Shown here: in pieces, positions 43,580 to 52,935 of the stretch
How the letters are laid out: each line of letters opens with the position of its first letter
Position numbering within the stretch: position 1 is the first letter of the stretch
Assembly (NCBI RefSeq): GCF_028882275.1
Contig: NZ_JARBUT010000022.1
Coordinates: 1-64,000 of the forward strand
Length of the DNA stretch: 64,000 nucleotides
Direction: 5' to 3'
From: Nocardiopsis sp. N85
GTDB lineage: Bacteria > Actinomycetota > Actinomycetes > Streptosporangiales > Streptosporangiaceae
Made by a program: the position numbers and the translations under genes
The notes under the pieces: model-generated
What the model was told of the DNA's origin: nothing
The model's database searches: none
What the model saw: the letters and a program-made list of their open reading frames with translations, nothing else

Positions 43580-46573
43580 GTGGAATTCGGTGTGCTCGGC
43601 CCCATCACCGTCTGGTCCGACGGGCGTCCGGTTTCGATCGGTGGACCGCGCCAGCGTTGTGTCCTGGGCGCACTTCTGGTGGATCTCGGCCGCGAGGTCA
43701 CCGTGGACCGGATCATCGCCTACCTGTGGAGTGACGACCCGCCGCGCACCGCCCGTTCGGTCATTCAGGTACAGGTCTCCCACCTGCGTCGGCTGCTCCC
43801 CGACCGCATCTCCACCACGGCCGGCGGTTACGTCCTGGACGTCGATCCGGAGAGCGTCGACCTGCACAGGTTCCGTCGTCTGCGGGACGAAGCGGTCCGC
43901 GCCGAACCCGAACACGCGGTGGAGCTCCTGGACCGCGCGCTGGCCTGCTGGAGTGGAGTCCCCTTCTCCGGTATCGGCTCGGAGGCCTTGGAGCACACCG
44001 TCATCTCGCCCCTCCGGGAGGAGCGCTGGGCGGCCGTCATCGCCTGGGCCACGTGCGCCCTGGGACTGGGCCGGTACGCCGAGGTGATCTCCCGCCTCAC
44101 GCCGCTCGCCGGGGAGGAGCCGTTCCGCGAACGCCTGCACCACCTGCTCATCACCGCGCTCTGGCGGGACAACGAGAAGGCCCGCGCCCTGGCCGCCTAC
44201 GAGGACTTCCGGGCGCGGCTGGCGGACGAACTGGGCGTCGACCCCGGCCCCGAACTCGCCGCCCTGCACGCGCGCATCCTCCACGAGGACGCCGCCCAGG
44301 GACGGAACGCGGCGACGGAACCAACGGAACCCGGGGTCCGCTATCGGGTCCGCAACGACCTGCCCCGGGACCTGCCCGACTTCACCGGACGGGGGGACGT
44401 CCTGCGGAGCCTGGAGGAGGTGGCACTGGCCGACGATGACCGGGCCCAGGTCTGCGTCATCACGGGTGCCGGCGGAGAGGGTAAGACCACCACGGCCGTG
44501 CGGTTCGGTTACGAATCCGCCAAACGTTATCCCGACGGCCAGCTCTTCATCGACCTGTACGGGTACACGGCGGGCAAGGAGCCCCTGGACCCGTCCTCCG
44601 CGCTCGGTTCCCTCCTGCGCGCCGTGGGCGTGGAGCCGGAGACGATCCCCGAGACGCTGGAGGAGCGGGCCGCCCTGTGGCGGGCCACCCTCATGGGGCG
44701 CCGGATCCTGCTCATCCTGGACAACGCCGTCAACCACGCCCAGGTCAGTCCGCTGCTGTCGTCCTCGCCCGGATCGCTCACCCTCATCACCACCCGCAAC
44801 GAACTCTCCGGTCTGAGCGGGGCCCGGTTCCTCTCCCTCGGCATGTTCGACGAACGGTCCTCCCTGGAGCTCTTCTCGCGGGTGCTGGGGGAGGCGCGCG
44901 TCCGGGACGAGGAGGACCGCGCCCGCGAGATCGCACGCATCTGCGGCGGCCTCCCGCTGGCCCTGCGCGTGATCGCGGGTCGTATGCTCAGCCGTCCCCG
45001 GTGGTCCTTCGAGCACGTGGTGCGCCGGCTCACCGAGCAGAACCGCAAGTTCCGCGAACTCCAGGTCGACGGACAGAGCGTCGAGACCGCGATCGACCTC
45101 TCCTACCGCAGCCTCACCGAAGAACAGAGCCATGCCTTCCTGACCCTGGGACTGATGATCGGCAACACCATCGACCTCGCGGGTGGGGCGGCGCTGCTGA
45201 ACGTGTCGCTGGAGGAGGCCGACGACATCCTCCAGGAGCTCGTGGGAGTGTGCCTGCTCGACGAGCCCCAGGGCGACGTGTACCGGATGCACGACCTCAT
45301 AAGGGAGTTCTCCCTGGACCGGGCGACCGGCGAGTTCGGCGCGGAGCGCGTGGGCCGGATCAGGACGGGGCTCGCCGACCACTACCTGGCGACCGCCCAG
45401 CACGCCGCCGACCTGCTCGGGCCCCGCGCCATCCAGGACGAGGAGATGATCAAGCCCGGCTACCGCACCGAGCTGATGAGCCGCGCCGACGCGGAGAGCT
45501 GGTTCGATCTGCACCGGGACAACCTCGCCGACACCATCGAGCACTTCGCCGCGCACGACAACGGGGAGCACGCCTGGCGCATGGCCGAGTCGGTGTGGCG
45601 CTTCTACGCCCTGTACGGCCAGATGGGGCTGCTCATCAGCTCCCAGGAACGGGCCCTCCAGATCAGCGACCGGCAGGGCAATCTCCGCGGCCGTGCCGTC
45701 ACCCTCATCGGCCTGGGCATAGGACACTACTTCTCCGGCCGGTTCGAGGACGCGCTGCGGATGCTCGTCGAGGCCCGGGACCTGCTCACCCGCGTGGGCG
45801 ACAGCCGGGGCATCATCCGGGCCCTGGCCAATCTCGGGATGGTCTACGAACGGGTCGGACGCCTGAGGGAGTCGGCCGAGGCCATCCAGGGTGTCCTCGA
45901 ACACGCGGTGGCCTTGGGGGACCGGCGGCTGGAGGCCCTCCAGTGGGGCAACCTGGCGGTCGTGCGGCAGGGCCTCGGCCAGCACCGGGAGGCCCTCCAC
46001 TGCGCGGAACAGGCGCTGGCCAAGGTCCCGAAAGAGGACGACCAAGACTCCAGGGCCCTGGTCAAACGGGTCATGGGAGAGGCCAAGGTCGGTCTGGGGG
46101 ACGTGGAATCGGCGTTGCGCGACCTCGACGAGGCACTGGATCTGTCCCATCGGCTGGGGCTGGTCGCCAGCCGGATCTACATCCACAACTCCCTCGGTGT
46201 CGCCTACCGGGCGGCCTGCTGCTGGGACGAGGCGATCGAGGCCCACGAGGAGGCCCTCGTCCTGGCCGAGAGCTCCGGTCACCGCAGCGGCGACGCCGAG
46301 ATCCTCACCGACCTGGGCATCACCCACGCCGAGGCGGGTCACCACGAGGAGGCCGTGATCGCCTTGGAGAAGGCCCACGCCGTCGCCGTCGAACGCGATG
46401 AGCGCTACATCGTCGCCCGCGCCTGCCTGGCCCTGGGCACCCTGCCCGCGCCCATGATGACCGCGGATCGGGGGGAGGGGTTCCTGCGGACGGCCACGGA
46501 GATCTTCACCGAGGTGGGATCGCCCGACGCCGAGCGCGCCCGTGCGGCCCTGGCCGAACGGTTCGGCGGCTGA
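43580..46573 (+). CDS. SARP-family regulator with NB-ARC and TPR domains (AfsR-like)
   Basis: The protein has 997 residues. An OmpR-type winged helix (about 1-90: MEFGVLGPITVWSDGRPVSI, RTARSVIQVQVSHLRRLL) is followed by a bacterial transcriptional activation domain (about 95-240), an NB-ARC ATPase (about 265-560) with Walker A TGAGGEGKTTT, and Walker B LLILDNA. The C-terminal third is a TPR array. AfsR-like SARPs integrate signals to switch on secondary metabolism. GTG at 43,580 is chosen because TGCTAGGGT, an extended -10, ends nine bases upstream, suggesting a leaderless message. Its 3' end overlaps the convergent DUF2236 gene by 68 bp. Confidence 0.9.
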   Translation: MEFGVLGPITVWSDGRPVSIGGPRQRCVLGALLVDLGREVTVDRIIAYLWSDDPPRTARSVIQVQVSHLRRLLPDRISTTAGGYVLDVDPESVDLHRFRRLRDEAVRAEPEHAVELLDRALACWSGVPFSGIGSEALEHTVISPLREERWAAVIAWATCALGLGRYAEVISRLTPLAGEEPFRERLHHLLITALWRDNEKARALAAYEDFRARLADELGVDPGPELAALHARILHEDAAQGRNAATEPTEPGVRYRVRNDLPRDLPDFTGRGDVLRSLEEVALADDDRAQVCVITGAGGEGKTTTAVRFGYESAKRYPDGQLFIDLYGYTAGKEPLDPSSALGSLLRAVGVEPETIPETLEERAALWRATLMGRRILLILDNAVNHAQVSPLLSSSPGSLTLITTRNELSGLSGARFLSLGMFDERSSLELFSRVLGEARVRDEEDRAREIARICGGLPLALRVIAGRMLSRPRWSFEHVVRRLTEQNRKFRELQVDGQSVETAIDLSYRSLTEEQSHAFLTLGLMIGNTIDLAGGAALLNVSLEEADDILQELVGVCLLDEPQGDVYRMHDLIREFSLDRATGEFGAERVGRIRTGLADHYLATAQHAADLLGPRAIQDEEMIKPGYRTELMSRADAESWFDLHRDNLADTIEHFAAHDNGEHAWRMAESVWRFYALYGQMGLLISSQERALQISDRQGNLRGRAVTLIGLGIGHYFSGRFEDALRMLVEARDLLTRVGDSRGIIRALANLGMVYERVGRLRESAEAIQGVLEHAVALGDRRLEALQWGNLAVVRQGLGQHREALHCAEQALAKVPKEDDQDSRALVKRVMGEAKVGLGDVESALRDLDEALDLSHRLGLVASRIYIHNSLGVAYRAACCWDEAIEAHEEALVLAESSGHRSGDAEILTDLGITHAEAGHHEEAVIALEKAHAVAVERDERYIVARACLALGTLPAPMMTADRGEGFLRTATEIFTEVGSPDAERARAALAERFGG

Positions 46574-47351
46574 GACGGGCCGCTTCCCTGCGGCGTATGG
46601 ACCACAGGCACACCGTGGCGGGCAGGACGCGCAGTGGTCGGGGCAGACGCGGATAGACGGTCCGCGTGATGCCGATGACCGCGTCGAAGACCCGCTGTCT
46701 GCGCGGCGACCAGGGCAGGCCGAACCCTTCGCGCAGGTCGGGGGGGAGCAGCCCGGTGGTCAGCAGCCGTTGCAGGGGCATCAGCGCCCGCAGCACCGGT
46801 TGACGGGGACGGAACAGGCGGTGGGCGATGTCGCGCGCCTCGTCGCCGACCTTCAAGCCCGACACCGCCTTCTCCCAATAGGCGTCGAACTCCTCGGGAG
46901 TGCCCGGCCAGGCCGACTCCGGCAGCCCCAGGGCGGTGCCGAGCACCGATGCCTCGCGCAGGAAGAGCGCGTACTCGTCGCGGTCCCGGAACCCGTCGAA
47001 CACCATCGTGTGCAGGCGGGCCGCGTTGTGGCACAGCGTGGCGGCGACCCACAGCAGCAGGTCGTCGTCGAGCGCCCGGTATCCGGGGCCGGTGACCTTC
47101 TTGTGCGTCGCGCGGACGATGGCGTGCAGCCGTTCCCTCTCGGCCTCGGTGCCGTAGACCGTCCCGTACACGTAGGCGAGGGTGCCGAACAGGCGGGAGA
47201 ACGGCCGGTGCTCGAAGTCGCTGTGGTGGAGCACCCCGTGCGCGACGCTCGGGTGGGCGATCTGGAGCAGCACGGCGTGACCGGCCCCGCCCAGGAGGCA
47301 GGACTCGGCGGTGATCCGCCGCAGCGGGGATTCATCGGACGATCGGCCCAT
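46506..47351 (-). CDS. DUF2236 (MpaB-like oxygenase) protein
   Basis: The protein has 281 residues. The conserved histidines and motifs LLQIAHPSVAHGVLHHSDF, GTLAYVYGTVYGTEAE, RATHKKVTGPGYRALD and LLLWVAATLCH match the DUF2236/MpaB family of heme-binding oxygenases such as latex-clearing protein relatives. The substrate is unknown. The ATG at 47,351 gives a normal N-terminus. The C-terminal 23 codons overlap, in antisense, the end of the SARP gene. Confidence 0.85.
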   Translation of the reverse strand: MGRSSDESPLRRITAESCLLGGAGHAVLLQIAHPSVAHGVLHHSDFEHRPFSRLFGTLAYVYGTVYGTEAERERLHAIVRATHKKVTGPGYRALDDDLLLWVAATLCHNAARLHTMVFDGFRDRDEYALFLREASVLGTALGLPESAWPGTPEEFDAYWEKAVSGLKVGDEARDIAHRLFRPRQPVLRALMPLQRLLTTGLLPPDLREGFGLPWSPRRQRVFDAVIGITRTVYPRLPRPLRVLPATVCLWSIRRREAARLSRRTVRPGPHGRARRRAIPPR

Positions 47352-48096
47352 GTCCAGGATCGTAGGAGATAACCGCTTCCGTCGGCTGTGACACACGCCG
47401 TACCTTCGGGCGCGTGCACACTCCCGGCGATGGCGACACGGCTCTCCCGCTCCTCTCGGGTGACGAGGATCATGCCCGGTCGACGCTCTCATCCACGACG
47501 GAAAGCCCCTCAGGGCGATCGCCACGGTGAAGGAGGCGTTCTCGCCCCGGGGTGGTCTTCGGCTGTACGACGCGCAGGAGATGGTCCTGCGGCGGTTCCG
47601 GACACTCCGAAGCCCTCGGAGCGAGGCTCCGACCGGGTTCTCGGCGGCCGGGTAAGGGAAATGTGTCCTTTTGGTCAGGTCTGGTGCTGTGACCTCGCTC
47701 ACTCCGGATTGGTCTACTCCTTTCGGGAGTGGACCGGTCGCGCGGCGTGTCCGAATCCCCCCTGTTCCCTCTGCTCACACCCCTCCCTCCAGTGGCCGTA
47801 CCAGTGCTCGGATCGCGCACATTGGGCCGGCGGGCGGTCCGGTCCGATCGTTCCATAGCCCGCCACCAGGCCTCTTGACCGTTCGTCACGGGCTGCTTAC
47901 GTTCTTCCAGAACGGGCGGGAGACCCCGGTGCACAGGGGTCTCCGGGACATCGCCGTCCGGTGCCAGGGGCCCATCCGAACCCCGAGCGCCCAGCCCCGC
48001 CCTGGACCGGTCACGGTCCGGGTCATCCCGCTACGCGTCCCCCTCGGCGTGTTCCCGTGCGAAGGGGGACCATGACCCACCACAGAAGGGCCTCGC
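47352..48096. other. Intergenic region upstream of the LPMO gene
   Basis: No gene is supported in these 745 bases. The only structure noticed is a perfect 9-bp inverted repeat GGAGACCCC/GGGGTCTCC at 47,919-47,944, about 150 bases before the LPMO start. It could be an operator or a weak terminator. I saw no clear DasR or CebR-type site. Confidence 0.45.
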
Positions 48097-48654
48097 ATGT
48101 CGATCCTTGAGTCCGTGCCCCCCGGCGCCACCCCGCGCAGGAAGCGCCGCCTCCGCGCCGCGACGGCCATCGCCGCCGCCACCACGCTGTTCTTCGGCCT
48201 CATGCCCGCCGGTGTCGCCAACGCCCACGGCTACATCTCCAATCCGCTGAGCCGGCAGGCCCAGTGCGCCGCCGGCATCGTCCAGTGCGGCTCCATCCAG
48301 TGGGAGCCGCAGAGCGTGGAGGGCCCCAAGGGCCTCACCAGCTGCTCCGGCGGTAACTCCCAGTTCTCCGAGCTCAACGACGACGGCCGCGGGTGGCGGG
48401 TGACGGACGTGGGCCGCACCCAGCCCTTCACGTGGACCATCACCGCCAACCACCGCACCTCCACCTGGGAGTACTTCATCGGCGGGCAGCGGGTCGACGT
48501 GTTCAACGACAACGGGGCGCAGCCGCCGTCGACCTTCACGCACAACGTGGACCTGTCCGGCTACAACGGCCGGCAGAAGCTCCTCGCGGTGTGGAACATC
48601 GCCGACACCCCCAACGCCTTCTACGTCTGCGTCGACATCAACATCCGCAGCTAG
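48097..48654 (+). CDS. Secreted AA10 lytic polysaccharide monooxygenase
   Basis: The protein has 185 residues. An unusually long signal peptide with a twin basic region (about 1-43) ends at ANA, so the mature enzyme begins with His44 (HGYISNPLSRQAQC). His119 in TANHRTSTWEYF is the second copper-brace ligand. The AA10 catalytic domain occupies the whole mature protein, with no separate binding module. AA10 enzymes oxidatively cleave chitin or cellulose; the short size and QAQCAAGIVQCG pattern favour chitin, but this is not certain. The gene is monocistronic. Confidence 0.92.
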   Translation: MSILESVPPGATPRRKRRLRAATAIAAATTLFFGLMPAGVANAHGYISNPLSRQAQCAAGIVQCGSIQWEPQSVEGPKGLTSCSGGNSQFSELNDDGRGWRVTDVGRTQPFTWTITANHRTSTWEYFIGGQRVDVFNDNGAQPPSTFTHNVDLSGYNGRQKLLAVWNIADTPNAFYVCVDINIRS

Positions 48655-48887
48655 GGCGGGTTCGGAGGGTCTCGGGTCCGCGGCTCCAACGGTCGGTGTA
48701 CGACCGGGACACGAGCCGCGGACTCGAACCCCCCGACGGCGAGCGGAACCCGATCCGGCGCCGCCGGAGCACGGAAAGTACGTCGCCGGTGAGGCGGGCG
48801 GCTCGGCGACCGCCCCGCCCCTCGGGGGCACGCGCTCCGCGGTGTGCGCCCCGGCGCCGGGGTTTCCGGGCCGGGGAGCGGGGGCCG

Positions 48888-50126
48888 TCAGCGGTTCGCG
48901 CGGTAGGAGAGCCCGCGCAGCAGGGTCTCCGCCGGGCCGCGCACACCGGCGCGGTCCATCAGGAACGCCACCGCCACGGTGGCCGCCCACGCGGCGACCG
49001 CCACGAGCACCGCCGACCAACTGGACAGGTGCACGCCCCAGCCCAGGCCCCAGGCGGCGAGGAACGGGGCGAACACCAGTGACTGGGCGAGGTAACCGCT
49101 CAGGGAGCGGCGGCCCAGGGACACCAGCGCCCGGACCGGCAGTCGGTCCCGGGTTCCGCGCGCGCTGACGCGGTGGGCGATGAGGCCGAAGAGCGCGGCG
49201 TAGCCCACCCCGGTGAAGATGCCGGTGAAGAAGTGCGCGGAGGCGGTCACCGCCATGTGGTCGGGGCTCAGAACGCCCACGTGCTGGAGGGCGAACACCG
49301 CGCCGACGGCCCACCCGACGGAGATGCCCCAGAAGGCGACCCGGCGCAGCAGCGGCAGGTGGCGTCCGGGCTCCTCCAGGATCCGCCACCGGGCGGCGAG
49401 CAGGCCCATGAGGAAGGCCGTGGGCAGGGCCAGCGTGAGCACGCCGGAGAACAGGGTGAGGAACCAGGTGGGCAGGCGGATCGCGGCGGAGACCAGGTAG
49501 TCGGTCTCGGAGATGCTGAGCCGCTGCACGTCGGCGGCCCCTCCGGCGGACGCGACCGGATCCGCGGCCAGGGAGAAGAACAGGGTGAGGGCGCCGAACA
49601 GGGCGCCCAGGGCGAGCAGCACGACCACCCCGATCTTGACGGTGCGGTCGCTGCGGTCGAAGAACAGCGGCAGCATGACGAGGCCGATCAGCCCGTAGAC
49701 GCCCAGGATGTCGCCCTGCCACAGCAGGGCGGCGTGCACCGCGCCGAAGACGAGCATCCACAGGTGGCGGCGACGCAGGATCCTGCGGGCGTCGCGTTCG
49801 CTCGTGCCGCGCGTCCTCTGCCGGGCGTACATCTGGCCGATGCCGTAGGCGAAGAGGAAGGCGAACATGGTGTGTGTGCGGGCGTCCACGACGATGATCG
49901 TCAGGGCCTGGGCGATCCGGTCGGCGAGGTTCCCCTCGGTGGGGTGCAGCAGGGCGGTGCCGCCGGGGGCGTCGTAGATGAACCAGGGCACGTGGGCCAG
50001 GGCGATGAGCAGCAGCATCATGCCGCGGGCGAGGTCCGGTGCCGGCACGCGTTCGGCGACCGGGGTGGAGCGCGCCGAAGGCCCGGCTTCGGGAGCGGGC
50101 GGTGGGTGCTCGGTGTGAGAGGACAT
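48888..50126 (-). CDS. DUF418-family membrane protein (YeiB-like)
   Basis: The protein has 412 residues with about ten transmembrane segments. The N-terminal PDLARGMMLLLIALAHVP and ALTIIVVDARTHTMFAFLFAYG and the C-terminal LGRRSLSGYLAQSLVFAPF match DUF418 proteins related to acyltransferase-like membrane proteins. The function is unknown; a transport or acyl-transfer role is often suggested. It lies 69 bases downstream of the MarR gene on the same strand and may belong to its operon. Confidence 0.85.
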   Translation of the reverse strand: MSSHTEHPPPAPEAGPSARSTPVAERVPAPDLARGMMLLLIALAHVPWFIYDAPGGTALLHPTEGNLADRIAQALTIIVVDARTHTMFAFLFAYGIGQMYARQRTRGTSERDARRILRRRHLWMLVFGAVHAALLWQGDILGVYGLIGLVMLPLFFDRSDRTVKIGVVVLLALGALFGALTLFFSLAADPVASAGGAADVQRLSISETDYLVSAAIRLPTWFLTLFSGVLTLALPTAFLMGLLAARWRILEEPGRHLPLLRRVAFWGISVGWAVGAVFALQHVGVLSPDHMAVTASAHFFTGIFTGVGYAALFGLIAHRVSARGTRDRLPVRALVSLGRRSLSGYLAQSLVFAPFLAAWGLGWGVHLSSWSAVLVAVAAWAATVAVAFLMDRAGVRGPAETLLRGLSYRANR

Positions 50127-50195
50127 GACCTCACCGTCCCCCGGCGGCCCGCCCCGGGTCAGTGCCGCCGCGTCACCGTCCCGTGTGGCGTGACG

Positions 50196-50750
50196 TCACA
50201 CGGGACGGTTTCCCCGGCCTCCTCGGTCGCCGGTGGCGGTGGCCGGGCCGAGGTCGTCCTGGCTGTCGCCGAGCGAACACAACAGGGCGCGCAGCAACCG
50301 GTCGAGTCCCGCCCGATCCTCCTCGCTCAGCCCCGCCAACAGACGGCGTTCGGTGGCCAGATGGCCCTCCAGGACCCGGTCCACCCACGCCTCCCCCTCG
50401 GGGGTGAGGCTGATGAGCAGCCGACGCCGGTTGTCCGGGTCCACCTCGCGACCGACCATCCCCTTGGCGACCAGCCGGTCCACCCTGTTCGTCATCGCGG
50501 CCGAGCCGACCATGGTCATCGCCGACAGCTCCTTCGGGGTGAGGGTGTGCGGTGGTCCGGAGCGCACCAGCGTCGCCAGTACGTCGAACTCCCACGCCTC
50601 CATGTCCTCCCGGGCGAAGTTCTCCTTCAGCCTTTTCCCCACCAGGTGGGAGGCCCGCGACAGACGGCCGATCGGCCCCATGGGGGAGACGTCGAGCCCG
50701 GGGCGCTCACGCGCCCACTGGTCCAGGAACATGTCCACCGCGTCCCGCAT
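50196..50750 (-). CDS. MarR-family transcriptional regulator
   Basis: The protein has 184 residues. The winged HTH (about 65-125) has TLTPKELSAMTMVGSAAMTNRVDRL and the wing VDPDNRRRLLISLTPEGE. It is divergent from the EamA transporter gene across 104 bases that hold two inverted copies of an AGTT-GAC-TCGAAAGGTT motif, so it probably represses both itself and the transporter/oxidoreductase genes until a small molecule binds. The ATG at 50,750 gives a normal family start; an upstream ATG would lie within the operator. Confidence 0.92.
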   Translation of the reverse strand: MRDAVDMFLDQWARERPGLDVSPMGPIGRLSRASHLVGKRLKENFAREDMEAWEFDVLATLVRSGPPHTLTPKELSAMTMVGSAAMTNRVDRLVAKGMVGREVDPDNRRRLLISLTPEGEAWVDRVLEGHLATERRLLAGLSEEDRAGLDRLLRALLCSLGDSQDDLGPATATGDRGGRGNRPV

Positions 50751-50758
50751 CGTCGCGC

Positions 50759-50842
50759 AACCTTTCGACGTCGAACTGTTTGACATACAGGTTAGCAGTG
50801 TGCCTATGATCTCGGCATCGGAAAGTTTGACATCGAAAGGTT
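50759..50842. promoter_or_regulatory. Paired inverted MarR operator sites and divergent promoters
   Basis: AACCTTTCGACGTCGAACTG (50,759-50,778) and AAGTTTGACATCGAAAGGTT (50,823-50,842) are inverted copies of one motif, matching at most positions. Between them lie TTGACA (50,780) and TATGAT (50,805) for the plus strand, and TAACCT (reverse of 50,789-50,794) for the minus strand. The arrangement fits repression of both divergent genes by MarR dimers. Confidence 0.65.
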
Positions 50843-50854
50843 CGTGATCGAGTC

Positions 50855-51760
50855 ATGAGTGCCACCGCCAGGGGAGGCTTATCCGACCTCCTCCTCACCA
50901 CCCTCCCCCCGGTCGTGTGGGGCAGCACCTACCTCGTCACCACCGAACTCCTCCCCCCGGACCGCCCCCTGCTGGCCGCCACGGTCCGCGCCCTTCCGGT
51001 CGGCCTCGCCCTGATCGCCCTCGGCCGCGTCCTCCCCCGCGGTTCCTGGTGGTGGCGCTCCGCCGTCCTGGGCGTCCTCAACATCGGCGCCTTCTTCCTC
51101 CTCCTCTTCGTGGCCGCCTACCACCTGCCCGGCGGGGTGGCCGCGCTCGTCATGGCGATCCAGCCGATCCTCGTCCTGGGCCTGTCCGCACTCCTGCTCG
51201 GCGACCGGATCCGCCCGGTCCAGATCCTCGCCGCGACCACCGCCATCGCCGGGGTCGCCCTCCTCGTCCTGCGCCCCGACGCCGCCCTCGACACCGTCGG
51301 CGTCATCGCCGGTCTCCTCGGCGCGGTCAGCATGGCCACCGGTATCGTGCTCACCAAACGCTGGGGACGCCCACCGGGCACGACCCTGTTGACCTTCACC
51401 GGATGGCAACTGACCGCCGGAGGGCTGGCCCTGCTCCCCTTCCTGCTCCTCGTCGAGGGACTCCCCGACCGGATCACCGTCGGCAACCTCACCGGGTTCG
51501 CCTACCTGAGCGTCATCGGTGCGCTCATCGCCTACGCGCTCTGGTTCCGCGGCATCGAACGCCTGCCCGCGCCGACGGTCTCCTTCCTGTCCTTCGGCAG
51601 CCCCCTCGCCGCGGTCCTCCTCGGTTACCTGGTCCTCGGCCAGGCGCTGGCCCCCCTCCAACTGGTCGGTGCCCTCGCCGTCATCACCGCCGTCGTCCTG
51701 GCCGGTCGGCCGCCCCGAGCACCGGCCGCCCGCACCCCCGCCCCCACCCCCGTCCGCTGA
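50855..51760 (+). CDS. EamA-family (DMT) transporter
   Basis: The protein has 301 residues with ten hydrophobic helices in two EamA repeats. PPVVWGSTYLVTTELLPPDRP and PGGVAALVMAIQPILVLGLSALLLGDR are typical of the first repeat, and LSVIGALIAYALWFRGIERLPA of the second. It likely exports a metabolite or toxic compound across the cytoplasmic membrane. The OYE gene follows after 13 bases, so both are probably induced together when the divergent MarR repressor is relieved. Confidence 0.92.
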   Translation: MSATARGGLSDLLLTTLPPVVWGSTYLVTTELLPPDRPLLAATVRALPVGLALIALGRVLPRGSWWWRSAVLGVLNIGAFFLLLFVAAYHLPGGVAALVMAIQPILVLGLSALLLGDRIRPVQILAATTAIAGVALLVLRPDAALDTVGVIAGLLGAVSMATGIVLTKRWGRPPGTTLLTFTGWQLTAGGLALLPFLLLVEGLPDRITVGNLTGFAYLSVIGALIAYALWFRGIERLPAPTVSFLSFGSPLAAVLLGYLVLGQALAPLQLVGALAVITAVVLAGRPPRAPAARTPAPTPVR

Positions 51761-51773
51761 AAAGGAGACCGCC

Positions 51774-52841
51774 GTGTCCCGGCTCTTCACCCCCACCACC
51801 CTCGGCAAGATCCCCCTCGCCAACCGCCTGGTGATGGCGCCCATGACCCGCAACCGCGCCACCCCGGACGGTCGCGCCACCGCGCTCACCGCCGAGTACT
51901 ACGCCCAGCGCGCCGGAGCCGGGCTGATCATCACCGAGGGCGTCCACCCCGACGCCGTCGGCCAGGGCTTCATCGACACCCCGGGTCTGCACACCGACGC
52001 CCAGGTCGCCTCCTGGCGTCCGGTCACCGAGGCCGTGCACCGCGCCGGCGGACGCATCGTCGCCCAGCTCATGCACGCCGGGCGCATCGGCCACCCGGAC
52101 CTCAACCACGAGGGCCACCACCCGGTCGCGCCCTCCCCGGTACGGGCCGCCGGTCGGGCCTACGCCCCGGGCCGCGCCCTGGAGTACCCGGTTCCCCGCG
52201 AACTCACCGCCGACGACATCGCCCGCACCGTCGAGGGTTTCGCCAGGGCCGCCCGCAACGCGGTCGACGCCGGGTTCGACGGGGTGGAGGTCCACGCGGG
52301 CAACGGATTCCTCCTCCACCAGTTCCTCGCCGACAACGCCAACCGGCGCACCGACTCCTACGGGGGTTCCCTCACCGGGCGCTCCCGCGCCGTCGTCGAG
52401 ACCGTCGACGCGGTCGCCGAGGCCGTCGGGGCCGACCGCGTGGGCCTGCGGATCTCCCCGGCCAACCCCTACAACGACATCGCCGAGAGCGACGCCGCCG
52501 ACCTCTACCCCGTGCTCCTGTCCGCCCTGCCCCCGCTGGCGTTCCTCCACGTCGGCGAGACCGGGGACCGGGGCCTGACCGCCCTCGTCCGCTCCGCGTG
52601 GTCCGGCTCGCTCATCCTCAACCCGCACCCCGCCCCGGACGCGGGCCCGGTCACCCCCGAGCGCGCCGAGGAGACCATCGAGGGCGGCCTGGCCGAGGCG
52701 GTGTCGCTGGCCACCCTGTTCCTCGCCAACCCGGACCTGCCCGACCGCATCCGCGCCGGCGGCCCCTACAACACCCCGGACCGCCCCACCTTCTACGGCG
52801 GCGACCACCGCGGTTACACCGACTACCCGGCCCTCGCCTGA
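51774..52841 (+). CDS. Old yellow enzyme family alkene reductase
   Basis: The protein has 355 residues in an FMN-binding TIM barrel. NRLVMAPMTRNRA, GLIITEGVHPDAVGQG, VAQLMHAGRIGHPD and VEVHAGNGFLLHQFLADNANRR (His/Asn substrate pair) identify the family. It reduces activated C=C bonds in enones, nitro compounds or electrophiles using NADPH. GTG follows AAAAGGAGA. Pairing with a transporter and MarR regulator suggests a reduce-and-export response to electrophilic compounds. Confidence 0.95.
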   Translation: MSRLFTPTTLGKIPLANRLVMAPMTRNRATPDGRATALTAEYYAQRAGAGLIITEGVHPDAVGQGFIDTPGLHTDAQVASWRPVTEAVHRAGGRIVAQLMHAGRIGHPDLNHEGHHPVAPSPVRAAGRAYAPGRALEYPVPRELTADDIARTVEGFARAARNAVDAGFDGVEVHAGNGFLLHQFLADNANRRTDSYGGSLTGRSRAVVETVDAVAEAVGADRVGLRISPANPYNDIAESDAADLYPVLLSALPPLAFLHVGETGDRGLTALVRSAWSGSLILNPHPAPDAGPVTPERAEETIEGGLAEAVSLATLFLANPDLPDRIRAGGPYNTPDRPTFYGGDHRGYTDYPALA

Positions 52842-52935
52842 TCCCTCCCGGTGGACGGGTCCCGGCCCCGGCGTACACTGCGGGGCCGGGGCGGAGGCCC
52901 GTCCGACACCTTCATGAAGAGGGGAACCCCAGAGC

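Noticed and set aside
43565..46378. A 937-codon open frame antisense to the SARP gene
   Set aside because: Low-complexity composition and no domain; the sense frame encodes a complete SARP/NB-ARC/TPR protein.
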